Below are positions 29,201 through 38,530 of a stretch of DNA of 64,000 nucleotides, piece by piece; the stretch's first letter is position 1, and every line of letters starts with the position of its first letter. The DNA comes from Elmis aenea. Its lineage: Eukaryota; Arthropoda; Insecta; Coleoptera; Elmidae. The stretch lies in NCBI GenBank assembly GCA_947652605.1, contig OX393582.1, positions 11,866,544-11,930,543 of the forward strand. The letters are read 5' to 3'. A program made the position numbers and the translations under genes. The notes below the pieces were generated by a model. It had not been told where the DNA came from and searched no databases. It worked only from the letters and a program-made list of their open reading frames with translations.

Positions 29201-32200
29201 ATTGTATTCCTGTAAAGAGGCGATAAATAAACTGTTCCTGTGATATACAAATCAATAATTAAAATTGTTTAGAAATAGTCGCTCAAGGAACATATGTATT
29301 AACTAAAGCACGGTATTTTTAGGAAATTATTAAAAATTAAAACCAGCTCATTGAAAGACATATGCAAAACCATTGTATTCATGTAAAGAGGCGATGGATA
29401 AACTGTTCCTGTGATATACAAATCAATAATTAAAATTGTTCAGAAATAGTCGCTCAAGGAACATATGTATTAACTAATGCACGGTATTTTTAGGAAATTA
29501 TTAAAAATTAAAACCAGCTCATTAAAAGACATATGCAAAAAAAATGTATTCCTGTAAAGAGGCGATGGATAAACTGTTCCTGTGATATACAAATCAATAA
29601 TTAAAATTGTTTAGAAACAGTCGCTCAAGGAACATATGTATTAACTAAAGCACGGTATTTTTAGGAAATTATTAAAAATTAAAACCAGCTCATTGAAAGA
29701 CATATGCAAAACAATTATATTCATGTAAAGAGGCGATGGATAAACTGTTCCTGTCATATACAAATCAATAATTGAAATTGTTTCGAAATAGTCGCACAAG
29801 GAACATATGTATTAACTAAAGCACGGTATTTTTAGGAAATTATTAAAAATTAATGCCAGCTCATTGAAAGACATATGCAAAACAATTGTATTCATGTAAA
29901 GAGGCGATGGATAAACTGTTCCTGTGATATACAAATCAATAATTAAAATTGTTTAAAAATAGTCGCACAAGGAACATATGTATTAACTAAAGCACGGTAT
30001 TTTTAGGAAATTATTAAAAATTAAAACCAGCTCATTGAAAGACATATGCAAAACAATTGTATTCATGTAAAGAGGCGATGGATAAACTGTTCCTGTGATA
30101 TACAAATCAATAATTAAAATCGTTTAGAAATAGTCGCCCAAGGAACATATGTATTAACTAAAGCACGGTATTTTTAGGAAATTATTAAAAATTAAAACCA
30201 GCTCATTGAAAGACATATGCAAAACAATTGTATTCATGTAAAGAGGCGATGGATAAACTGTTCCTGTGATATACAAATCAATAATTAAAATCGTTTAGAA
30301 ATAGTCGCCCAAGGAACATATGTATTAACTAAAGCACGGTATTTTTAGGAAATTATTAAAAATTAAAACCAGCTCATTGAAAGACATATGCAAAACAATT
30401 GTATTCATGTAAAGAGGCGATGGATAAACTGTTCCTGTGATATACAAATCAATAATTAAAATTGTTTAGAAATAGTCGCCCAAGGAACATATGTATTAAC
30501 TAAAGCACGGTATTTTTAGGAAATTATTAAAAATTAAAACCAGCTCATTGAAAGACATATGCAAAACAATTGTATTCATGTAAAGAGGCGATGGATAAAC
30601 TGTTCCTGTGATATACAAATCAATAATTAAAATCGTTTAGAAATAGTCGCCCAAGGAACATATGTATTAACTAAAGCACGGTATTTTTAGGAAATTATTA
30701 AAAATTAATGCCAGCTCATTAAAAGACATATGCAAAACAATTGTATTCATGTAAAGAGGCGATGGATAAACTGTTCCTGTGATATACAAATCAATAATTA
30801 AAATCGTTTAGAAATAGTCGCCCAAGGAACATATGTATTAACTAAAGCACGGTATTTTTAGGAAATTATTAAAAATTAAAACCAGCTCATTGAAAGACAT
30901 ATGCAAAACAATTGTATTCATGTAAAGAGGCGATGGATAAACTGTTCCTGTGATATACAAATCAATAATTAAAATTGTTCAGAAATAGTCGCACAAGGAA
31001 CATATGTATTAACTAAAGCACGGTATTTTTAGGAAATTATTAAAAATTAATACCAGCTCATTGAAAGACATATGCAAAACAATTGTATTCATGTAAAGAG
31101 GCGATTGATAAACTGTTCCTGTGATATGCAAATCAATAATTGAAATTGTTTCGAAATAGTAGCACAAGGAACATATGTATTAACTAAAGCACGGTATTTT
31201 TAGGAAATTATTAAAAATTAAAACCAGCTCATTGAAAGACATATGCAAAACAATTGTATTCATGTAAAGAGGCGATGGATAAACTGTTCCTGTGATATAC
31301 AAATCAATAATTAAAATTGTTTCGAAATAGTCGCTCAAGGAACATATGTATTAACTAAAGCACGGTATTTTTAGGAAATTATTAAAAATTAAAACCAGCT
31401 CATTGAAAGACATATGCAAAACAATTGTATTCATGTAAAGAGGCGATGGATAAACTGTTCCTGTGATATACAAATCAATAATTAAAATTGTTTCGAAATA
31501 GTCGCTCAAGGAACATATGTATTAACTAAAGCACGGTATTTTTAGGAAATTATTAAAAATTAAAACCAGCTCATTGAAAGACATATGCAAAACAATTGTA
31601 TTCATGTAAAGAGGCGATGGATATACTGTTCCTGTCATATACAAATCAATAATTAAAATTGTTTAGAAATAGTCGCTCAAGGAACATATGTATTAACTAA
31701 AGCACGGTATTTTTATGAAATTATTAAAAAATAAAACCAGCTCATTGAAAGACATATGCAAAACAATTGTATTCATGTAAAGAGGCGATGGATAAACTGT
31801 TCCTGTGATATACAAATCAATAATTAAAATTGTTCAGAAATAGTCGCTCAAGGAACATATGTATTAACTAATGCACGGTATTTTTAGGAAATTATTAGAA
31901 ATTAAAACCAGCTCAGTGAAAGACATATGCAAAACAATTGTATTCATGTAAAGAGGCGATGGATAAACTGTTCCTGTGATATACAAATCAATAATTAAAA
32001 TTGTTTAGAAATAGTCGCTCAAGGAACATATGTATTAACTAAAGCACGGTATTTTTAGGAAATTATTAAAAATTAAAACCAGCTCATTGAAAGACATATG
32101 CAAAACAATTGTATTCATGTAAAGAGGCGATGGATAAACTGTTCCTGTGATATACAAATCAATAATTAAAATTGTTCAGAAATAGTCGCTCAAGGAACAT

Positions 32201-32596
32201 ATGTATTAACTAATGCACGGTATTTTTAGGAAATTATTAAAAATTAAAACCAGCTCATTGAAAGACATATGCAAAACAATTGTATTCATGTAAAGAGGCG
32301 ATGGATAAACTGTTCCTGTGATATACAAATCAATAATTAAAATTGTTTAGAAATAGTCGCTCAAGGAACATATGTATTAACTAAAGCACGGTATTTTTAG
32401 GAAATTATTAAAAATTAAAACCAGCTCATTGAAAGACATATGCAAAACAATTGTATTCCTGTAAAGAGGCGATGGATAAACTGTTCCTGTGATATACAAA
32501 TCAATAATTAAAATTGTTTAGAAATAGTCGCTCAAGGAACATTTGTATTAACTAAAGCACGGTATTTTTAGGAAATTATTAAAAATTAAAACCAGC
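26266..32596 (+). repeat. Long-range satellite duplications (12- and 21-monomer spacing)
   Basis: CAGCTCAGTG occurs at 26266, 28318 and 31909, spacings of 2,052 bp (12 monomers) and 3,591 bp (21 monomers). The GGATATACTG variant followed by TTTTTATGAAATT appears near 28,021 and 31,612, also 3,591 bp apart. A run of adjacent AATCGTTTAG/CGCCCAAGG monomers at about 30,060-30,880 shows local monomer-by-monomer amplification. Confidence 0.8.
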
Positions 32597-32796
32597 NNNN
32601 NNNNNNNNNNNNNNNNNNNNNNNNNNNNNNNNNNNNNNNNNNNNNNNNNNNNNNNNNNNNNNNNNNNNNNNNNNNNNNNNNNNNNNNNNNNNNNNNNNNN
32701 NNNNNNNNNNNNNNNNNNNNNNNNNNNNNNNNNNNNNNNNNNNNNNNNNNNNNNNNNNNNNNNNNNNNNNNNNNNNNNNNNNNNNNNNNNNNNNNN
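32597..32796. other. Assembly gap (200 N)
   Basis: Exactly 200 Ns interrupt the last satellite monomer. The round number suggests a placeholder gap, so the true array length and the linkage to the right flank are unknown. Confidence 0.98.
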
Positions 32797-32956
32797 AATC
32801 ACACGAGAACAAATAATATTGTTGTACAGATGTGCAGTAGGTATTCTAATGGCATCAAATAAAAGAGATAAAAAAGGTCTCAAATTCTTATTTTTTCAAT
32901 TTGAAATCTCAAGTGTCCAAAATTGGGTGCATGTCCACCACTGGTGTCATCAGAAC

Positions 32957-33658
32957 GGTATCCGGAAGATTCACCGAAAACCAATTCACCGAAAGCAATT
33001 CACCAAAAGCAATTCACCGAATATCAATTCACCGAATAAGCAATTCACCGAATAAGCAATTCACCGAATCATCAAAAAATAAATGGATATAAATTACATG
33101 AAATATGTTAATCAAAGATCAGAAAGTAATATATTGTGACTGACCTATTTTGTACATTGGTTGCACTTTTTGGGGTTACTTATTACTCATATTTTAATTG
33201 TTTTTAATTATGGTTTTATAAGGTGGTTGGACCCTCAAACGTTGTTTTACGTATTAATATCCACAGGTCTAGAACAATTATTACACAGTAAGAAACAAAT
33301 AAAACAATGAGAAAGTAATATATGTATCAAAAAAATATTGGTATAAATACGTAACACAACGTTTGAGGGTCCAACCACCTTATAAAGCTATAAATATAAA
33401 CAATAAACATATGAGTAATAAGTACTTAACCCCAAAAAGTGCAACCAATGTACAAAATAGGATGGTCAGTCACAAGTCACAATATATTACTTTCTGATCT
33501 TTGATTTACATATTTCATGTAATTTATATCCATTTATTTTTCGATGATTCGGTGAATTGCTTATTCGGTGAATTGATATTCGGTGAATTGATATTCGGTG
33601 AATTGCTTTCGGTGAATTGCTTTCGGTGAATTGGTTTTCGGTGAATCTTCCTAGATCC
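32957..33658. mobile_element. Foldback-type transposon with about 300-bp inverted arms and 9-bp target duplication
   Basis: The left arm (about 32,957-33,260) is the reverse complement of the right arm (about 33,341-33,658), with an 80-bp loop. The outer part of each arm is a short tandem array of a 13-16-bp unit built on CAATTCACCGAA (left) or TTCGGTGAATTG (right); the inner part is unique and ends near GGTTGGACCCTCAAACG. Outer ends are similar (GGTATCCGGAAG left, GGATCTAGGAAG as right reverse complement). The 9-mer CATCAGAAC flanks both sides (32,948-32,956 and 33,659-33,667) as a perfect target duplication. There is no coding sequence. Nine-base duplications with long inverted repeats are known from Mutator-like and foldback elements; class assignment is inference. 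Confidence 0.85.
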
Positions 33659-33668
33659 CATCAGAACG

Positions 33669-34235
33669 TATAATAACAATAATCTTTATTTGTTCTGAAT
33701 ATCCCAAAAACGGTGTAGAACTTGTCACAATAATAATTTACGAACATTACAATAATATACACAGTTAATAAAAAGAAAAAACACAAAAAACTGATATTTA
33801 AATATAATATTTTATAAAGTCAGCATCATTTAAATATTCGCTTACTCCATAATAAGCTTTAGAAATCAGAACTTTTCTTAATTTCTTCTTCAATTCGCTG
33901 GTGGGAAGATTTATTATACTCTCAGGTGATGTGTTAAATTTATTATATATAGCAATAATTGTGAAGGCAACATTTTTTTGAAGATAGGTATATTTGAAGC
34001 AATCAGGTTTTAGGTTTTTTGTATGTCTGGTATTGACTGCATGATTTCTTATATTCTCTTCGAACAGATCTACATTATTTTTTACGAAAAGGATGGCTTC
34101 GAGGATAAATAGGCCGTAAAAGGTTAATATTTCATTGTCAGGAAAAGTGTCTTTACAGTGATCTCGGTAGTTTAGACCAAATATATTTCTTATACATCGC
34201 TTTTGAGGCGTTCTGAGTCACCAGCGTTACCCCAA
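33669..34235 (-). mobile_element. LINE retrotransposon 3' end (5'-truncated)
   Basis: Minus-strand sequence with a reverse-transcriptase C-terminal frame followed by an AT-rich 3' UTR that ends in AATAAAGATTATTGTTATTA near 33,670. The 5' truncation lies near 34,210-34,235. The foldback element lies immediately beyond its 3' end. No clear target duplication was found. Confidence 0.6.
33798..34208 (-). pseudogene. LINE reverse transcriptase, C-terminal fragment (137 codons)
   Basis: The minus strand is open from 34,208 to a TAA at 33,798 but has no start codon. It reads PQKRCIRNIFGLNYR, later EILTFYGLFILEAILFVKNN, then TRHTKNLK, and near the end SKAYYGVSEYLND. This is the conserved C-terminal region after the catalytic domain in insect LINE ORF2 proteins (QKRAIRxIFG, ILTxxxLYIxExLLFVKNN, AYYSVxEYL). 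No stop interrupts it, so it is a relatively young truncated copy. It cannot be functional: catalytic palm and endonuclease domains are missing. Confidence 0.8.
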
Positions 34236-35700
34236 AAAATTATATATATGATATTATAAGTAAGTTATTAATACTAACTAAACGAAAAATATTACAGTCA
34301 TCTGATAAAAACGACCCATGCAAGAGCTATCAATAAACTGTACTGCTACACACAGGACCACGTCATAAAAATGAGCCAAAAGAGATAATCAGATTCATAT
34401 TTTTGCCAAAAACTAAATAACATTCTTTTGTGTTTAATTAAGCAGAGTTATGAAATCGGTCCGTGGGAAAGGTTACCTTTTTTTTAACAAACAAACACGC
34501 ACGCACGCACACATTCACACGCGCGCGCTTACACAGACGTCATCGTGAAAATAGTAAAACATGTTCAGGAGATTTAAAAACATTCAAGTTTAAAAATGTT
34601 TGCAATCACAATATGTAATTTTTTTATACCACGAATGCCGAAAGTAATAAAATAACGTACCTACCTTAATAATAAAACAGTTTATTAAATTTGTGAGTAG
34701 GTACTACTTTTGTTATTTTACTTTATCATTAAATTTTTATTGTAAAGAATTAAAATCTATGCTGTGTTAGTTATACAGACAAAACAAAATCTAAAGAAAT
34801 TCTGAGATCTTTTTTATCTTAGCTAATGTATACTGAATCATAATTTAGCAGGAAATGTGCAAAGCTCGCTGTGCTGTTGTGTATACGGAGCAGAATAAGA
34901 ACCAACTGAGTTGGCATACATGAATATAAACTCCAAGAAATCGCCCTAGGACTGCGTCTTTGAGGATCCATCCGAAATTAAATGGACCAAGTGCTTTTTA
35001 TAACTGAAACTCTTATCTTACTTGTTAAATCCTTGAAACAAATCCTTTCCATTTTTTAATCCAACACATTTACGATGATTGAAGATTGTAACATATTTCT
35101 TTTAATGTTTTTGTTCGTTTTATTAATCTAAGGTTCTTTTCGGTTTATCACAAACCCATCTGTCAATGTTGTTTAAAAAATCACCTTCATTAATTTTAAG
35201 ATATTTTTTGCTTTCCATGTTTCTCTTAGAATATCAAATTTCAACGGATACTTCTTTCTGTTATTGCTTGTTTGACTAAGTGTGCTGCAGGGTTCGTTGG
35301 AATAACGAATGAAATATGAAACATTGTCGTCTGAGGCATATGTCTTGCCTCATTTTGAATAATTTGCTCCTCTTTAACGAGATGTGAGGGTAATTTCGCC
35401 CGGTACATGAAATATAGAAAACAAGAGAATAGAATTTTAAATTGAAGCTCGTTTGTCAGACACCAAATGGCTTTGTGTAGTAAACAACAGTTTTGACTTT
35501 ATTATGTTTCATGAAAAAGGGTGAACAAAGAACGTTGCAAAATGTATCAAAAATTAATTTATGTATTGATGAGTTTTAAAAGACCTTAGACAGATTAAAT
35601 TGAAATGCACAATAAATTATTTCGCATTTATGTTATTAGTGTCTTAGTTAAGGGCATATGTAAAGCATTAATTTAATAAATTTTTTTACTTGCTTACTTA
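34236..35700. other. Unrecognised AT-rich spacer with a short CA/CG microsatellite
   Basis: No supported gene. A simple ACGC/CA/CG-rich tract lies at 34,490-34,540. No inverted repeats or target duplications were recognised in the remainder. Confidence 0.5.
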
Positions 35701-35989
35701 ATCCATAGCCTATCTACCCTCACGGGTGTAAGACATCATTTTTCTTTTCTTTTTCTGGCGTTGTTTCTGGAGTTGAGTTCTTTTGTGTTTTCCTCTTTTC
35801 TTTTTATTTCCTTCCGTATGTCATTTTTTATTGCTTGTGTCATTTTCGATATCCTCTTGTTGTCTTTTCTTATTTTATTTTTTAATTTATTTTCTTACTT
35901 ATGTCTTTTTGCATTGCTGGATTGTTGAACTAATATTTCTGTTATTCTTTACCACCTGTTTTTTCGAGGTTGATGGTTTTGTTGTTGTT

Positions 35990-36690
35990 TTATTTTCTTT
36001 TAACTTTTCCTACTCCATGTCCCACCTCCATTCTTTTCCATTAATTGTGTTCTTTTGATATCCTGTTTTTGTTCTTTTTCTTTTCGGTTTCTCTTCTTCC
36101 GCTATTTGTTTTAGCTTCTTCTGAACTTCCAGTTCCTCCATTGTTATTTCGTTGTTTAAATAAATACTATTTCTTGGAGTTGTTTTAGCTTACACTTGTT
36201 TTTCATAACCTTTTCTTTTTGTAGTTATTTGACTAGTTCTAACTTACATGCTTTGGTTCCTATCTGTGTGGCGTTTTATATCTCAACTTTTGTACCTGTT
36301 CCTCTTTCAATAAGGTGTTTAATTTCATGTATAAGGTCTGCTTTGTTACCAGTTTTTATCTCCAAACCTGTCACTACAAAATTATTTTTGGTTCTATTTT
36401 TTTCCAGTCTTCTAACTCTATCTTCTACGGATTTCATCTTCTCTTTTATTATCTTGTTTTCATTTTTCAGCAATTCATTTTTCTGTTTCAGTTGCTTCAG
36501 TTCCTCTTGATATGACCTCTGGTCATGTTTTATTTCTTTTATATCTCTCATTGCTTCCTTGATCATGTTCATAAGCGTGTCCGTTTTATCTTCTTCCTAT
36601 TTTCTCTCTTTTTTAGGTGTCCTCTTTTTACTCCCTTTTTATATGTCTTTAATGTCCTGTTCTCTTTTGCTTCTCGAATCCAACGACGTG
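35990..36690 (-). pseudogene. LINE ORF1 remnant (coiled-coil nucleic-acid-binding protein)
   Basis: On the minus strand, 36,572-36,276 encodes MNMIKEAMRDIKEIKHDQ, then a Lys/Glu-rich coiled coil (about residues 15-60), then KNNFVVTGLEIKT and HEIKHLIERG. The order coiled coil, NNxVxTGLEI, helical segment is typical of ORF1 proteins of insect LINEs. The similarity continues downstream through frameshifts: KVMKNKCKLK near 36,200, NNEITMEELEVQKKLKQ near 36,140, and NGKEWRWDME near 36,040. Upstream, in the same frame, two stops interrupt a DSRSKREQDIKDI-type segment. The plus-strand hydrophobic frames here are only antisense of this A-rich gene. Decayed by several stops and frameshifts. Confidence 0.65.
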
Positions 36691-37683
36691 TAGGGGAAGC
36701 TGTTGTACCAAGGGACGCATGTACCTAGGGACAGCGGCCATAACTTGAACAAAACTCAAAATTTGAAGCTGGCGCTCTAATCATATGTCGGTATTACAGT
36801 TCTTTACTTCCTATATTGAATTCGATACCTTCCGGAAACGTTAAAGGAAGGTATCAACATTTGAAGTTTTTCTCAGTAGTAAAGTAAAATTCGTCCGTGC
36901 AACATCGTGTACATTGGCGCATTTACAGCCCATTCGAAGAATTGGTTTACGGTATGTATTATTAGTTTGTTATGTTAAGTTTCAACAACAGCTTGCAAAT
37001 GGCGAAGATTCTTGACCCATCCTGTATAATTTTTTTTTATTGTATAGACATTGTTGCTTGTTGTACGTAGGGACAATGTAGCTGTTGTACCTAGGGACGT
37101 TGTTGTCTAATGCATTCATTTTTGACGAAGAAGCAGAAGTTTTTGCCATCCTTGAGGAAGACATAGTCTTCAAGCTTCCTCCTCCTGTGCCCACTGGAGG
37201 CACAAGTAGGAGCAAGAATGACGTGAAATTTCCGGTAGAAATTGGCGGATATTCTTTGGGTTGAAGAGAAGTTGACAAGTCTTTAGTTACATGTTTCTAA
37301 TTTTTTATGGCAGAGTTATATTTTGTTTTTTGTTTTTTGTATTTTGAATTTGTTTATTAATATATTATTTACACGATCAAGCGTAAAATCAAAGTTGTTA
37401 CCCTCATTTTCGATCCTATATTTTTATTGTAGCCCTATGTCCCTAGGTACACCCTGACATGTCCCTAGGCTGAACACCATGTTGTACCTAGAGACAGTAA
37501 ACAACACTAGTGTAAATATTTTTTTTATGACGAACTATTAGAATAATGTCTAAAATAACTAGGCCATATTATTTGCAAGGCATGTTTTACTACGTGGACA
37601 AAAAATAAGTTCGTTATCCTCAACAACAAAATTTTAAAAAAATAAAGTTTGAAATTTGTCCCTAGGCTGAACAGCTTCCCCTA
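36691..37683. mobile_element. TA-flanked DNA transposon with TAGGGGAAGCTGTT inverted ends
   Basis: The left end TAGGGGAAGCTGTT at 36,691 is matched by AACAGCTTCCCCTA ending at 37,683; the similarity runs about 27 bases inward (GTACCAAGGGAC versus CAGCCTAGGGAC). The target duplication appears to be TA, as in the Tc1/mariner/pogo superfamily. Subterminal copies of a GGGAC motif in ACCTAGGGAC context lie near 36,708, 36,723, 37,066 and 37,088, and inverted near 37,438, 37,460 and 37,658. The element sits inside LINE ORF1-like DNA: both flanks carry ORF1 5' sequence. Length 993 bp, non-autonomous. Confidence 0.75.
37082..37264 (+). pseudogene. Possible C-terminal transposase relic within the TAGGGGAAGC element
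   Basis: An open plus-strand frame from 37,082 to a TGA at 37,262 has acid-rich NAFIFDEEAEVFAILEED, then KLPPPVPTGGTSRSKND, and ends VKFPVEIGGYSLG. The acidic stretch and Pro/Ser tail at the end of a DNA transposon would suit the C-terminus of a pogo/jerky-type transposase, but there is no catalytic motif and I cannot confirm homology. It could equally be a captured exon or chance. Confidence 0.3.
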
Positions 37684-37831
37684 CTCGTCGCTCTCGAGAT
37701 GTTTTGTTTCTTTCATGTCATTCATAGTTTCTTTAATCATGTTCGTAAGCATACCTATTTTTTTTCAGATCTTCTGACGTATATTCGTCGTTCTCACATC
37801 CTACAGCACCACTCCCCCTCCACTGTGCCAT
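37684..37831 (-). pseudogene. Second LINE ORF1 5' fragment
   Basis: The minus strand starts with an ATG at 37,831 (MAQWRGSGAV), shifts frame near 37,755 and continues NMIKETMNDMKETKHLESDE up to the transposon boundary. This parallels MNMIKEAMRDIKEIKHDQ on the other side of the transposon, but the two overlap rather than join. The transposon may lie between two tandem ORF1 fragments, or a duplication accompanied the insertion. Confidence 0.5.
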
Positions 37832-38244
37832 AATACGCACAATACACTTGTTAGACCTCTATTGCACTATTTATTATTGTATCTAACAATAATTTTTTTC
37901 ACCACACACCGTTTTTATTCAAGTTTGGCATTGACGAAACGTGATAAGTCCCGGTAATTTTTTTAATTAAATTAATTAAATTGCAACAGATAAACAACTC
38001 TGTCTACAGTATATCCGCCACATAAGGTGACTCCGTGTCTCAACAAACTATTCAGACGCTACTATACAGTGTTTGTTCAATATGTGTTCTTTGTGTGAAC
38101 AACTTGTAATAAAGAGAACAGTAAATATTGCTTAGTACAGATTGCGGATATATATCGAAAACAATATTAAAGTTTTGTTGGACATTGTGTGATCATACTG
38201 TAATATTGTTTAACCTTGTTTAAATATACCACTGCATTAATTCT

Positions 38245-38530
38245 GAAACTGTAAAACGCGGAAAATATCTAAGGGGGCACGGAAAAAACTAGATATTAAA
38301 AAAAAAACTAATTCTTGAAATAACAAAATACAATAACATAAAATACATTTTAAAAATTACTTGAGTCACATAAACGATAGGTTCTTAGTAAGCTTAATAA
38401 CTAGTGTTTCGGATTTTAATATATTTTAAGTTTACATTACCAAAACAGATACTAACAAAAGTACATAATTAATAATTATACACTATTGAGCCACATCACA
38501 TACATGAATAAGCTACTTTTAGAAAACACT
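38245..38530 (+). repeat. Degenerate hAT-like MITE relic
   Basis: The interior (AATAACATAAAATACA, TTCGGATTTTAATATATTTTAAG, TACTAAC, TACACTATTGAG landmarks in order) follows the same order as the elements at 42.5 and 42.9 kb. The termini are eroded and no target duplication is visible. Confidence 0.4.

Larger units (their letters stand above)
1465..32596 (+). repeat. 171-bp satellite DNA array, about 182 monomers
   Basis: Successive CAGCTCATTGAAAGACATAT starts fall at 1465, 1636, 1807 and 1978, exactly 171 bp apart, and this continues for 31.1 kb with only a few 1-4 base indels. The left boundary is abrupt: the bases before 1465 do not match the monomer. The right end is cut by an assembly gap. 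Monomers are very alike and differ at a limited set of recurring positions: CATGTAAAG/CCTGTAAAG, CGCACAAGG/CGCTCAAGG/CGCCCAAGG, TTTCGAA/TTTAGAA/TTCAGAA, and CAGCTCATTG/CAGCTTATTG/CAGCTCAGTG. Each monomer carries CATATG twice and CAATTG once. There is no reading frame across monomers. The length and higher-order structure suit centromeric or pericentromeric heterochromatin; that location is inference. Confidence 0.98.

Noticed and set aside
1465..32596. CRISPR-like array
   Set aside because: The repeats are 171 bp, contiguous, with no unique spacers; this is satellite DNA in a eukaryote.
1465..32596. Hammerhead ribozyme in the satellite, as known from some insect satellites
   Set aside because: The conserved CTGATGA core is absent from the monomer on both strands.
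32548..32883. Open frames spanning the N gap on the minus strand
   Set aside because: They read through undefined bases and are artefacts of the gap.
32819..33092. Two overlapping plus-strand frames with repeated NQFTE/IHRKQF-type peptides
   Set aside because: They translate the tandem CAATTCACCGAA tips of the foldback element; a non-coding repeat.
35783..36728. Hydrophobic plus-strand frames that look like membrane proteins
   Set aside because: Antisense of the A-rich LINE ORF1 remnant; T-rich strand gives Phe/Leu-rich translations.
36982..37278. 98-codon minus-strand frame in the TAGGGGAAGC element
   Set aside because: No recognisable domain; the opposite strand offers a more protein-like acidic frame, and neither is certain.
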